The translations under genes were made by a program, and so were the position numbers. 64,000 bases of DNA from Poriferisodalis sp965208555 (lineage in GTDB: Bacteria; Actinomycetota; Acidimicrobiia; Acidimicrobiales; Poriferisodalaceae), in assembly GCF_965208555.1 (NCBI RefSeq), contig NZ_OZ242342.1, positions 3,162,001 through 3,226,000 on the forward strand, read 5' to 3'. The notes beneath the pieces are model-generated. The model was not told where the DNA came from and searched no databases. It saw nothing but the letters and a program-made list of their open reading frames with translations. Below, piece after piece: positions 9,872 through 17,778 of the stretch (positions are counted from its first letter, which is position 1; each line of letters opens with the position of its first letter).

Positions 9872-10483
9872 GTGAGCGAGGCCCCCGATGCGTCGTTGAC
9901 CCCTGAGCCCGGGTGGCGGCCGTTCACGGTGCCGAACCTGATCAGCCTGGCTCGACTGTGCTGTCTGCCGTGGTTCGTGTGGCTGGTGTTCGGGGCCGAG
10001 GACCGCTGGGCTGCCGCATTGCTGCTGGGCGCCCTCGGTGCCACCGACTGGGTCGACGGCTGGGTGGCGCGGCGCTTCAACCAGGTGTCCGAACTCGGCA
10101 AGATCCTGGACCCCACCGCCGACCGGCTGCTGCTGCTGGTCGCGCTCGTGGTGATGATCGTGGACGGTTCGCTGCCGCTGTGGATTGCGGTGCTGGCGCT
10201 GTTCCGCGAGGGGGTTGTTGCTGTCGCAGCACTGGTGCTGGGTGCGCTCGGTGCTCGCAAGATCGACGTCACCTGGTGGGGCAAGACCGGGACGTTTCTC
10301 ATGATGTTCGCGGTGCCGTGTTTCTTGGCCGGGCACAGCGATATCGACGTCGCGGATGCCTTCCGCATCGGGGCATGGATCTTCGTGGCGGCAGGCCTGC
10401 CGATCCACTACTGGTCGGCTGTGGGGTACATCCCCCAAGCCTTTGCCGCCGTGCGAGAGGGGCGTGCCGGCCGGGTCCCCTGA
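9872..10483 (+). CDS. CDP-alcohol phosphatidyltransferase, PgsA-like
   Basis: 203 aa integral membrane enzyme that transfers a phosphatidyl group from CDP-diacylglycerol to an alcohol. The CDP-OH motif is complete: DGWVARR then G and DPTADR in DWVDGWVARRFNQVSELGK and ILDPTADR (about residues 62-90). Several hydrophobic helices follow (LLLLVALVVMIV, PLWIAVLALF). Its place before gcvH and the FHA gene matches the actinobacterial pgsA2 region. Whether the acceptor is glycerol phosphate or another alcohol is open. GTG 9872 has TACTGT (9859-9864) 7 bases upstream. The larger open frame upstream is a shadow. Confidence 0.88.
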   Translation: MSEAPDASLTPEPGWRPFTVPNLISLARLCCLPWFVWLVFGAEDRWAAALLLGALGATDWVDGWVARRFNQVSELGKILDPTADRLLLLVALVVMIVDGSLPLWIAVLALFREGVVAVAALVLGALGARKIDVTWWGKTGTFLMMFAVPCFLAGHSDIDVADAFRIGAWIFVAAGLPIHYWSAVGYIPQAFAAVREGRAGRVP

Positions 10484-10507
10484 CAGCTATCCGGTAGCTT
10501 CGCGAGC

Positions 10508-10909
10508 ATGGAGATACCCGCCGAGCTTCGTTACTCGAGCGATCACGAATGGGTGCGCCCTGCCGACGGCGGGGTGCAGGTGGGCATCACCGATTTCGCA
10601 CAGGATGCGCTCGGTGATGTCGTGTACGTGGAGTTGCCCGAGGTGGGCGCTCAGGTCACCGCCGATGAGCCGATGTGCGAGATCGAGTCCACCAAATCGG
10701 TCTCGGACATCTTCGCCCCTATCTCGGGGCAGATCGTCGAGGCCAACGTCGCCCTCGAGGACGAGCCGCAGCTGGTCAACGAATCGCCCTATGGCGATGG
10801 GTGGATCTGCGTCATTGCCCCGACTGACGACGCATCGCAGGCATCTGCTGAGATGGAGGCACTGCTGGATGCCGATGGCTATGCCGCGTTGATCGCCGAG
10901 GACATCTGA
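10508..10909 (+). CDS. gcvH: Glycine cleavage system H protein
   Basis: 133 aa lipoyl carrier that shuttles the aminomethyl group between the P and T proteins. The lipoylated lysine is in IESTKSVSD (Lys64), and the barrel sequence SDHEWVRP near the N-terminus is typical. It stands apart from gcvT and gcvP, which lie at 32857-37001, in the gcvH-FHA-MerR order shared by actinobacteria. TAGCTT (10495-10500) is 7 bases before ATG 10508. The FHA gene follows after 5 bases. Confidence 0.96.
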   Translation: MEIPAELRYSSDHEWVRPADGGVQVGITDFAQDALGDVVYVELPEVGAQVTADEPMCEIESTKSVSDIFAPISGQIVEANVALEDEPQLVNESPYGDGWICVIAPTDDASQASAEMEALLDADGYAALIAEDI

Positions 10910-10914
10910 TCGTC

Positions 10915-11367
10915 ATGGCCATCGTCTGCGGAAGGTGCGGGTACTCGAACACCGACGATGCACGCTTCTGCTCCGGCTGCGGGACGCGTCTCGACCCGTC
11001 TGCCGATGCGCCCACCGAGGTGCTCTCGCCTGTCGGCGTCACCGAGGTTCCGCCCTACAGCGGTCAGGCGGAACTCGTGGTCACGTCCGGTCACCGGTCG
11101 GGGACGCGGTTCGAGCTGGCTGGAGACCGCGTCACCGTCGGTCGCCATCCGGACAGCGATGTGTTCTTGGATGACATCACGGTGTCGCGCCGTCACGTGG
11201 TGCTCGAACTCGCTACGGCGGGCCACATCCTGTACGACGTGGGCTCGCTGAACGGCACCTATGTCAATGGCATTCGCACCGATGGCGAGGTGACATTGCG
11301 GAGCGGCGACGAGTTGCAGGTCGGCAAGTTCAAGCTGCTGTACCTGGTCTCCTCGGTCGGGCTGTGA
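10915..11367 (+). CDS. Zinc-ribbon FHA-domain protein, GarA/OdhI-like
   Basis: 150 aa. Residues 5-23 form a zinc ribbon (CGRC...CSGCG). Residues about 50-140 form an FHA phosphothreonine-binding domain with VGRHPDSDVFLDD, SRRH and DVGSLNGTYVNG. In mycobacteria and corynebacteria the protein at this locus (GarA/OdhI) inhibits 2-oxoglutarate dehydrogenase and adjusts glutamate metabolism under Ser/Thr kinase control. Here the ETTSV-type phosphorylation segment is not evident. A single Thr in DAPTEVLSP is the nearest candidate, so the same control loop is uncertain. The stop overlaps the next start (GTGA). Confidence 0.88.
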   Translation: MAIVCGRCGYSNTDDARFCSGCGTRLDPSADAPTEVLSPVGVTEVPPYSGQAELVVTSGHRSGTRFELAGDRVTVGRHPDSDVFLDDITVSRRHVVLELATAGHILYDVGSLNGTYVNGIRTDGEVTLRSGDELQVGKFKLLYLVSSVGL

Positions 11368-12146
11368 GCGCCGGGTCCGAGTCGTCCCCACCTGGAGCCC
11401 GGCTGTCGATCGGCGAGGTCGTCGCGCTGCTGCGAACCGAGTTCAGCGATCTGACGGATTCCAAGATCCGATTCCTCGAGGATCGCAAGCTGATCTCGCC
11501 GGCCCGCACGGCGGGGGGTTACCGCAGCTTCGGGCCTCACGACATTGAGGTGCTGCGCTGGATCCTCACGCGCCAGCGCGACAACTACCTGCCGCTCAGC
11601 ATCATCGGCGAGCAGATCGACCGGGGCGAGCATCTGGCCGATATCTGGGGCACCGGCGCCACCGACGTCGGCGTGTCACCGTCTGGCGACTCACCGACGT
11701 ACAGCGCCGAGGAGCTGAGCGCCGAGAGTGGGCTCTCCGTCGCCGAGATTGCCGAGCTGACCAGCTTCGGACTGCTGGTGCCACTCGCCGATGACGACCC
11801 AGATCGGTCACTGCCGACTGGGACCGGAGCTGCACAGACCAGCCCCGTGCAGGCCTCGTTGGGGCTGGAGCCTCCCGAACCACGGTATGGCAGCAGTGCG
11901 CTGCTCATCGCTCGCATCTCGCGCGAGTTCGCCACGTACGGCCTGCAGGCCCGCCACCTGCGCGTCATCCGCAACGCCGCGGTGCGAGATGCCTCCATGT
12001 TCGAGCAGGGCATTCAGCCGATCCTCCATGCCGGCGGCGCATCGGCAGACCTCGACGCCCAGCGCTCGATGAGTCGCCTGGTTGCGCTCTGCGAGCGCTT
12101 GCGGTCAGTGGTGATGGGGGAGGCGTTGCGCCGCTATTGGCCCTAG
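11364..12146 (+). CDS. MerR-family transcriptional regulator, FtsR-like
   Basis: 260 aa. The N-terminal winged-helix MerR domain (residues 13-75: SIGEVVALL, SKIRFLEDRKLI, GYRSFGPHD) is followed by a long C-terminal region without an obvious ligand domain. It is in the place of Rv1828/FtsR, a regulator reported to act on ftsZ in corynebacteria. That role is carried over by position and family, not shown here. GTG 11364 overlaps the FHA stop, so the two are translationally coupled. A hairpin (CCGGG/CCCGG around 12150-12165) follows the gene. Confidence 0.85.
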   Translation: MSAGSESSPPGARLSIGEVVALLRTEFSDLTDSKIRFLEDRKLISPARTAGGYRSFGPHDIEVLRWILTRQRDNYLPLSIIGEQIDRGEHLADIWGTGATDVGVSPSGDSPTYSAEELSAESGLSVAEIAELTSFGLLVPLADDDPDRSLPTGTGAAQTSPVQASLGLEPPEPRYGSSALLIARISREFATYGLQARHLRVIRNAAVRDASMFEQGIQPILHAGGASADLDAQRSMSRLVALCERLRSVVMGEALRRYWP

Positions 12147-12200
12147 TCCGGGGGCCTTTCCCGGCTCACCGCTCGCAGGGGCCGAAGTAGTGTGCGTGGC

Positions 12201-12725
12201 ATGGTCGAGATGGAGCTCCTTGGCGTGCAGGTGGAGATGCCCTCGCAGAGCCCCCTCTTGCTGCTGCGCGAGACCGGCGGTTCTCAGCGAGTGCTGCCGG
12301 TGGTGATCGACACGCCTGAGGCCCAAGCGATCTACCGCGGCATCGAGCAGATCCGGGTGCCGAGACCCCTCACTCACGACCTGATGGCGGCCATGTTGGA
12401 CGTTCTGGGTGCGACGCTCGTCAAGGTCACGGTGACCGACCTGCGGGATCGCACGTTCTTCGCCGAGATGGAGGTCACCATCGGCTCGGCCACTCACACG
12501 ATCTCCGCCCGGCCGAGCGACGCGGTCGCGCTGGCAGTGCGGGCCGACACGCCGATTTTCGCCAGCGAGGCGGTGCTCGATGAGGCGGGTCAGATCATCG
12601 AGCTCCCTGCGGATCCGCCCGACGATGTCGACCCCGACGAGCTGCTCGACGAGTTCAAGCAGTTCCTGGACGACGTGCAGCCCGACGACTTCGGACCTGC
12701 GGCGGAGGCCGGCGACAAGGAGTGA
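12201..12725 (+). CDS. DUF151 / bifunctional nuclease family protein
   Basis: 174 aa. Conserved core: LLLRETGGSQRVLPVVIDT (residues 20-38), EAQAIYRG and ARPSDAVALAVR. Members of this family were described as nucleases or stress proteins, but the bacterial role is unsettled. The acidic C-terminus (PDDVDPDELLDEF) is common in actinobacterial versions. ATG 12201 is fixed by TAGTGT (12188-12193), 7 bases upstream. It lies between two MerR genes, the order seen around Rv1828-Rv1830. Confidence 0.88.
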   Translation: MVEMELLGVQVEMPSQSPLLLLRETGGSQRVLPVVIDTPEAQAIYRGIEQIRVPRPLTHDLMAAMLDVLGATLVKVTVTDLRDRTFFAEMEVTIGSATHTISARPSDAVALAVRADTPIFASEAVLDEAGQIIELPADPPDDVDPDELLDEFKQFLDDVQPDDFGPAAEAGDKE

Positions 12726-12813
12726 GGCGCGGCGACCGGCTCGTCGCAGCGGCTCGTGCAACCAGCGGGCACTCCCGCGAAGCGGCCTCTTGCGCTGCGA
12801 TAGCAGGTCCTCG

Positions 12814-12848
12814 TACCCTCTGTGTGGGTGCAGATCACAGCTCGGTAG
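12814..12848 (+). promoter_or_regulatory. -10 element followed by a possible 6-codon leaderless mini-ORF ahead of the second MerR gene
   Basis: TACCCT at 12814-12819 is followed 8 bases later by GTG 12828, opening GTG-CAG-ATC-ACA-GCT-CGG-TAG (MQITAR). The MerR gene starts 50 bases further on with its own Shine-Dalgarno. The mini-ORF may be a leader peptide or chance. The promoter call is firmer than the peptide. Confidence 0.4.
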
Positions 12849-12898
12849 TTCGCAGGGTGTGATTTGCGACGTCGTGCTTCGACGGGGAGGAGAGACCG

Positions 12899-13495
12899 AT
12901 GGCAGAGCAGCAGCGGGCGCCCGCACCTGCGGCAATCGACCCCGGCAGCGAGAGCGCTCCGGTGCCGCCGCTTGACCCTTCTGCCGGATCCGACTCCCCG
13001 GCGGCGTCCGAGGCGGCGGGCGCGTTGGCCGAAGGGTTCTTCGGCCCGCAGACGGCGGAACTGGTCGGCATCAGCTACCGCCAGCTCGACCACTGGGCCC
13101 GCCAGGGGCTCGTGAAGCCGTCGGTCGCCCAAGCCGCCGGCAGCGGTTCGCGGCGTCGCTATTCCTACAACGACCTCGTCGAGTTGAAGATCGCCAAGAC
13201 GATGCGCGACCAGGGCATCGACCTGAAATCGATCGCCCGGGCATTCGACTACCTGCGCAACCAGCTCGGGGGCGAGGTTGCCTCAGCCAACATCGTCATC
13301 AGCGGCAGCGATGTGCTGCTGGTCGACGACGATCAGGTGCTCAGCCTGCTGCGTCAGGGCCAGGCCGCAATGCTGACGGTGCTGCCGGTCGCGGGAGTGC
13401 GCCGTCAACTCGATGCCGATGTGGTGAAGCTGTTTCCCGATGAGCCGATCGCTGTGCAGCTCAGCTTGGACATCGGGAGCGACGGCCCCAGCTGA
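12899..13495 (+). CDS. MerR-family transcriptional regulator (second MerR of the gcvH block)
   Basis: 198 aa. A Pro/Ala-rich N-terminal 40 residues precedes a MerR winged helix (GISYRQLDHWARQGLVKPS, GSRRRYSYNDLVELK, about residues 58-110). A C-terminal dimer or sensor part follows (DVLLVDDDQVLSLLRQGQ). It is equivalent by position to Rv1830. Its target is unknown. Unlike most genes here it has a 5' leader of about 75 bases and a clear Shine-Dalgarno (GGGGAGGAGA) before ATG 12899. The end of the gene lies in a 16-bp palindrome shared with the convergent msrB region. Confidence 0.87.
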   Translation: MAEQQRAPAPAAIDPGSESAPVPPLDPSAGSDSPAASEAAGALAEGFFGPQTAELVGISYRQLDHWARQGLVKPSVAQAAGSGSRRRYSYNDLVELKIAKTMRDQGIDLKSIARAFDYLRNQLGGEVASANIVISGSDVLLVDDDQVLSLLRQGQAAMLTVLPVAGVRRQLDADVVKLFPDEPIAVQLSLDIGSDGPS

Positions 13496-13506
13496 GGGCC
13501 CTCAGC
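13491..13506. terminator. Perfect 16-bp palindrome between convergent genes
   Basis: GCTGAGGGCCCTCAGC includes the stop codon of the MerR gene and lies 17 bases before the 3' end of msrB. A perfect 8-bp stem between convergent genes could act as a bidirectional terminator. No T-run is present, so the role is tentative. Confidence 0.4.
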
Positions 13507-13522
13507 ACGTTGCCGGCGGTGT

Positions 13523-13954
13523 TCAGCCGGCGTCGACGTCGGGCGTGGGCGCGAACTGCAGCGACGCCGAGTTCATGCAGAACCGGTCGCCTGTCGGACG
13601 GGGACCGTCGGGGAACACGTGACCGAGATGAGCTCCGCAGGCCCTGCACATGACTTCGGTGCGGATCATGCCGTAGCTGCGATCGACCTCGGTGTCGACA
13701 GCGTCGTCGGCCACGGGCTCGGTGAAGCTCGGCCAGCCGGAGCCGCTCTCGAACTTCGTCTCCGAGCTGAACAGCTCGGCGCCGCACACGACGCAGTGGT
13801 ACGCGCCGTCGGCGTGGTTGTCCCAGGTGTCGCCCGTGAACGGTCGCTCAGTGCCGGCTTCTTGGGTGACGTGGTACTGCATTGGCGTGAGCCGTTCCCG
13901 CAGCTCCGATTCGGAGTAGGTGACAGCGCGTCCAGTCTCAGATTGCCCAGTCAT
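13523..13954 (-). CDS. msrB: Peptide methionine-(R)-S-oxide reductase
   Basis: 143 aa repair enzyme that reduces methionine-R-sulfoxide in proteins. Two CxxC zinc pairs (CVVCG about residue 53, CRACG about residue 100) and the catalytic cysteine in RFCMNSASLQF (about residue 125) are present. SGSGWPSF is the substrate-binding motif. The catalytic position is an ordinary TGC here, not selenocysteine. ATG 13954 has TACCGT (13962-13967) 7 bases upstream, which excludes the longer frame to 13981. Confidence 0.96.
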   Translation of the reverse strand: MTGQSETGRAVTYSESELRERLTPMQYHVTQEAGTERPFTGDTWDNHADGAYHCVVCGAELFSSETKFESGSGWPSFTEPVADDAVDTEVDRSYGMIRTEVMCRACGAHLGHVFPDGPRPTGDRFCMNSASLQFAPTPDVDAG

Positions 13955-14019
13955 GGGCACCACGGTAGTGATGCAGCGCACGGTGATTGGGTCGCCCGTG
14001 GATGGGGTGAAGGGCGCGG

Positions 14020-15090
14020 CTAGTGCTTCCCGTCAGGGGTCTCTGCATTGACGGCTTGGACGATGTCGATCATCGCCGCCAGCGTGTCCAGCCGGTCCGC
14101 GGCCGTCGGTCCTTCAGGCTGGAGGCGCAGGACGTCCACGCCGGCGTCTCGATACGCCCGCACCTGGGCGGTGACGTCTTCGTGGCTGCCCAGGAAGTTG
14201 GTCTCGGTGATCAGCCGATCCGGGACCGCGGCCGCGGCGGCGGCCCGGTCGCCATCGAGCCACAGGCGCTGCACGTGGCGGCACTCGTCCTCGAAGCCCG
14301 CTCGGCGGTAGGCGTCGTTGTAGAAGTTGGCGGTGGCCGATCCCATGGCGCCCAGCGTGAACGCGATGCCGGGTCGCCGCGGCTCGATGAGGTCCTCGAG
14401 ATCATCCCCGAACTCGACAGCACCGCCGGCTTGGCAGGCCACCGAGCCCGGCGGGCGTCCTGCTGCCGCCGCCCCTTCGACCACCTGGCCCCAGGTGACC
14501 TCGGGATGGCTCGGCACGAAGCACACGCCGACCCATCCGTCGGCAGCCTCGCCGGTGTAGCGCAACGACTTGGGACCGAGCGTCGCGAGCCAGATCTCGA
14601 TCGAGTCGTTCGCGGGCTGTGCGAGTCGCAGTGACTTGCCCTGCCCGCCCGGCAGCGGGAGGACATGGTGGCGGCCGTCGTAGTCGATCTTCTCGCCTGC
14701 GAAGGCCTGGCGGCAGATGTCGACGGTCTCGCGCAGCCGCCCCAGCGGATCGCCGAAGCGCACCCCGTGCAGCCCTTCGACCACCTGGGGCCCGCTGACG
14801 CCCAGACCCAGGATGAACCGGTCGCCGGTCATCGCAGCCAGAGACAGCGCCGTCATGGCGGTCATCACCGGCGCCCGGGCCGAGATCTGCAAGATGCCCG
14901 TGCCGAGCTGGCAGCGTTCGGTCACCGCAGCGACGTAGGCAAGCGTGCTGACGCCGTCCATACCCCATGCCTCGGCGGACCACAGGATGTCCACGCCGAG
15001 ACGGTCAGCCTCCCGCAGGAAGTCGACCTGTGAGTCCCAGTCTCGGCGCTTGCCCGACGCCGGCCCTCCGAATCCGATGGCTGTCCGCAC
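14020..15090 (-). CDS. LLM-class (luciferase-like) F420-dependent oxidoreductase
   Basis: 356 aa TIM-barrel flavin or F420 oxidoreductase. Features: DSQVDFLREADRLGVDILWSAEAWG cut as SAEAWGMDGVSTL near residue 45, GLGVSGPQVVEGLHG (about residue 100) and GADGW-type EAADGWVG. The substrate is unknown. GTG 15090 is chosen because TAGGGT (15098-15103) is 7 bases upstream. The TAG of that element is also the stop codon of the preceding gene. The longer frame to 15192 is not supported. Confidence 0.86.
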   Translation of the reverse strand: MRTAIGFGGPASGKRRDWDSQVDFLREADRLGVDILWSAEAWGMDGVSTLAYVAAVTERCQLGTGILQISARAPVMTAMTALSLAAMTGDRFILGLGVSGPQVVEGLHGVRFGDPLGRLRETVDICRQAFAGEKIDYDGRHHVLPLPGGQGKSLRLAQPANDSIEIWLATLGPKSLRYTGEAADGWVGVCFVPSHPEVTWGQVVEGAAAAGRPPGSVACQAGGAVEFGDDLEDLIEPRRPGIAFTLGAMGSATANFYNDAYRRAGFEDECRHVQRLWLDGDRAAAAAAVPDRLITETNFLGSHEDVTAQVRAYRDAGVDVLRLQPEGPTAADRLDTLAAMIDIVQAVNAETPDGKH

Positions 15091-15097
15091 GCCCGGA

Positions 15098-15103
15098 ACC
15101 CTA
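15098..15103 (-). promoter_or_regulatory. -10 element that reuses the upstream stop codon
   Basis: TAGGGT on the minus strand. Its TAG is the stop codon of the 129-aa gene at 15101-15490, and it lies 7 bases before the GTG start of the F420-type oxidoreductase. The downstream gene therefore seems to have its own promoter at the end of the gene above it. Confidence 0.65.
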
Positions 15104-15490
15104 GATCTCGGGGGCCAGTGTGACGAGGCCGCCGAGCTGGGCGAGATCCTGCAACGCTTGGTCGTAGAAGAAGCGCGCCGAGCACGCGTCACGCGCCCAT
15201 GCCTCCTCCTCCGCCGTCGGGTAGCGCCCGACGGCGTCGATGCTCAGCCTGCCCGTGGATGCCGCGCTGATGGTCGTTCGATTGCCGACGAGCAGTTCTT
15301 CCAGCGCGTCGCTCCGGTCGCCTGGTTCGTCGAACACGAACAGCCGGTTGCCGTCGGTGACGAACGGGGTGACGTAGTAGGTGCGGGCGCCGGACGGCGT
15401 CTCGGTGTCGAGTCGCAGCATGAGCACGCCGTCAAGGGGAGCAAAAGGGGCGAACGCTGCACTGCCGGTGTCGCCGGACTCGGGGGCCAC
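15101..15490 (-). CDS. Hypothetical protein, possibly a distant deazaflavin-type split-barrel protein
   Basis: 129 aa. The pattern of a short beta-rich stretch (VLMLRLDTETPSGARTYYV then TPFVTDGNRLFVFDE) resembles F420-dependent nitroreductase (Ddn-like) barrels, and the gene precedes an F420-type oxidoreductase, but the similarity is weak. The start is placed at GTG 15490 because TACGCT (15498-15503) is 7 bases upstream. An alternative GTG at 15535 would add 15 residues. No signal peptide or membrane segment is seen. Confidence 0.6.
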   Translation of the reverse strand: MAPESGDTGSAAFAPFAPLDGVLMLRLDTETPSGARTYYVTPFVTDGNRLFVFDEPGDRSDALEELLVGNRTTISAASTGRLSIDAVGRYPTAEEEAWARDACSARFFYDQALQDLAQLGGLVTLAPEI

Positions 15491-15581
15491 GGCGGGCAGC
15501 GTACCGAGCAGCCGAGATTTCACTAGTTTCGGCACGCGAGCCGCCCCGGAGCGGGTCGACTCACACAGGGGGTAACGAGCA

Positions 15582-16469
15582 ATGTCAAGCGAGCAAGCGG
15601 GCTATCTGGACACCGAGTACTTCGGGTTCTCCCAGGCGCTGGGATCTGACGGGGTGCTGACCGTGACGTTCAACCGGCCCGAGTCGATGAATGCGTCGAA
15701 CCACGCAATGAAGCGTGATCTGATCGAGCTGGTCACCCAAGTCCAGATGGACGACGCCGTGCGGGTCGTGGTGTTCACCGGGCAGGGGCGAGCGTTCTGG
15801 GCCGGAGACGACCTGGGCGGCTACCAGGTCGAGCGTCCCTCGGCGATGCCCGAGATCTTCGGCGGCCACCACAACGCCGCCGGCACATACAACAGCCTGC
15901 GGACCATCTCGCAAGCGGTGAACACTGCCGTGCGGCGCCTGGACAAGCTGACGGTCGCGGCCATCAATGGATTCGCGATCCAGACTGGCTTCAGCTTCGC
16001 CCTCGCGTGCGATTTCCGGATCGCGGCACGGTCGGCTCGCATGGGTTCCGCGACGCTTCGTTTCGGGCTGCTGCCCGACGAGGGCGGTCAGTGGCTGCTG
16101 GTGCAGCACATGGGTGTCGCCCGAGCGACCGATTTCATGATGCGCAAGCGGATCGTGGACGCCGAGGCCGCACACGAGCTCGGGCTGGTGCACGAAGTGG
16201 TCGACGACGAGAGGCTGCCCGCTGCCGCCGCGGAGCTCGCAGCCGAGCTGGCCGGTGGTCCGCAGGTGGCGATGCGCATGCTCAAGCGGTCGATCCTGCT
16301 GGCTGCGGAAATGACATGGGAGCAGTCCCTCGACGAGATCGCCTCCAAGACGGCGATCACCGATCACTTGCCCGATGCTGCCGAGGGCGTCTCGGCCTTC
16401 CTGTCCAAGCGACCGCCCGAGTTCAACGACTGGCTGAGCCCTGGGCCCAAGCGGCCCGCGAGCCCGTAA
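15582..16469 (+). CDS. Enoyl-CoA hydratase/isomerase family protein
   Basis: 295 aa crotonase-fold protein. The oxyanion-hole segments are AFWAGDDLGG (about residue 70) and NGFAIQTGFSFALACDFRI (about residues 129-147). The catalytic glutamate region is GLLPDEGGQWLL (about residue 164). FNRPESMNA near the N-terminus is typical. It probably acts in acyl-CoA beta-oxidation. Which acyl chain is unknown. ATG 15582 has a Shine-Dalgarno (AGGGGGTAA), and a TAGTTT -10 candidate lies near 15523. The Rieske gene follows with its own promoter. Confidence 0.9.
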   Translation: MSSEQAGYLDTEYFGFSQALGSDGVLTVTFNRPESMNASNHAMKRDLIELVTQVQMDDAVRVVVFTGQGRAFWAGDDLGGYQVERPSAMPEIFGGHHNAAGTYNSLRTISQAVNTAVRRLDKLTVAAINGFAIQTGFSFALACDFRIAARSARMGSATLRFGLLPDEGGQWLLVQHMGVARATDFMMRKRIVDAEAAHELGLVHEVVDDERLPAAAAELAAELAGGPQVAMRMLKRSILLAAEMTWEQSLDEIASKTAITDHLPDAAEGVSAFLSKRPPEFNDWLSPGPKRPASP

Positions 16470-16543
16470 TCAATCGAAACTGGGAGCTAGAGCGGAAAGC
16501 ACGGGGCTGCTCTGCGGCGCCGAGTGCTGGCATACTGCCGACC

Positions 16544-17722
16544 GTGGAGCACGCTGAGCAAGTCAGCCACATCAAGACGCTGCTGGCGCGGCTCGACTCC
16601 GGCACCAACGTGGATGCCGGCGGGGTGCGCTACAACCCCACGTCTGCCTATACCGACCGCGAGCTTGCAGGCATCGAGCGGCGGCAGTTCTTCGACACCC
16701 ACCCGCAGATGGTGGGGCTGTCAGGCGACCTGCCCGAACCCGGCTCGTTCATGACCCAGGACGACCTGGGCACGCCGCTGCTGCTGGTGCGCTCGCCGAG
16801 CGGCCGGTTCCGCGCATTCGTGAATGCCTGCCGTCACCGTGGCGTGGTCATCGAGACCGAACCGCGCGGGCGCAAGCGCCGCTTTGCCTGCCCATTCCAC
16901 AACTGGACCTACGACGCGGACGGCGCGCTGGTCGGCTTGCCGAAGTCAGATCACTTCGGTGAGCTCGACCGCGACGATCTGGGGCTGGTGGAACTGCCGG
17001 CAGTCGAGCGCCATGGCCTGCTGTGGGTGCACCCGCAGACCGGCGGCGAGCTCGACCCCGATGCGCTGCTGGGCGAAGAGCTCACCGCCGACATCGCCGG
17101 GTGGGACTTCGGCAGCCTGCAATGGCTGGGATGCGACACCTATGAGGTCGGCTGCAACTGGAAGCTCGCCATGGACACGTTCGGCGAGACCTACCACTTC
17201 CCCGTGCTGCACTCGGACACGCTGTCGAACGACTTCTACGGCAACGTGCAGTGCTATGACGAGTTCGGACGCCATCACCGGCTGATCCTGTGCCGCCGTG
17301 TCATCGAGGAGGCTCGAGAACGGCCGCCCTCAGAGTGGGACATCACCCGGTACGGCCTGCCGGTGTACTGGTTGTTCCCGAACGTGCAGCTCATCCCGTC
17401 GCGCGAGGTGCTGTTCCTGGTTCGGGCCTACCCCCACCCGACCGAACCCGGCCGTCACACCAGCCAGATCTCGTTCTACTTGCGGCCAGGTGTTGCCCGG
17501 GACGATGCCGAGTTCGATTTCATGGCCGAGGCGTCGCGGGCGTTCGGCAACGTCATCCGCGACGAGGACTACGTGATGAGCGCCAGCCAGCAGCGTTCGG
17601 CCAACAGCGGGGCGCTCGAGCACGTCGTGTTCGGGCGCAACGAGCCTGCGCTGCACCATTTCCACAACACGTACCGGGCCGCGCTCGGCCAGGACTTGCT
17701 GCCGCTGCACCCGACGCCCTGA
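16544..17722 (+). CDS. Rieske-type ring-hydroxylating oxygenase, alpha subunit
   Basis: 392 aa terminal oxygenase. The Rieske [2Fe-2S] cluster ligands are CRHRG (about residue 94) and CPFHNWTYD (about residue 115). The mononuclear iron site is DTFGETYHFPVLH (about residues 211-223). No reductase or ferredoxin is adjacent, so electron partners must come from elsewhere. The substrate is not evident. A role in aromatic or quaternary-amine oxidation is only a guess. An open frame starts far upstream at 16007, but GTG 16544 is favoured by CATACT (16531-16536), 7 bases upstream. Confidence 0.88.
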   Translation: MEHAEQVSHIKTLLARLDSGTNVDAGGVRYNPTSAYTDRELAGIERRQFFDTHPQMVGLSGDLPEPGSFMTQDDLGTPLLLVRSPSGRFRAFVNACRHRGVVIETEPRGRKRRFACPFHNWTYDADGALVGLPKSDHFGELDRDDLGLVELPAVERHGLLWVHPQTGGELDPDALLGEELTADIAGWDFGSLQWLGCDTYEVGCNWKLAMDTFGETYHFPVLHSDTLSNDFYGNVQCYDEFGRHHRLILCRRVIEEARERPPSEWDITRYGLPVYWLFPNVQLIPSREVLFLVRAYPHPTEPGRHTSQISFYLRPGVARDDAEFDFMAEASRAFGNVIRDEDYVMSASQQRSANSGALEHVVFGRNEPALHHFHNTYRAALGQDLLPLHPTP

Positions 17723-17742
17723 ACGGGTCTCGGTGCCGGTCT

Positions 17743-17764
17743 GGGCCTGCCGGCGCCCTTTTGT
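17743..17764 (+). terminator. Candidate Rho-independent terminator after the Rieske gene
   Basis: GGGC (17743-17746) pairs with GCCC (17755-17758) around a GC-rich loop, and is followed directly by TTTTGTT. It lies 20 bases past the Rieske stop and before the convergent aminotransferase gene. Confidence 0.5.
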
Positions 17765-17778
17765 TGATGTGGCGCTGA

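Noticed and set aside
15585..16367. Long minus-strand frames opposite the enoyl-CoA hydratase and similar long shadows
   Set aside because: High GC content keeps antisense frames open. They have no family motifs and oppose well-supported genes.
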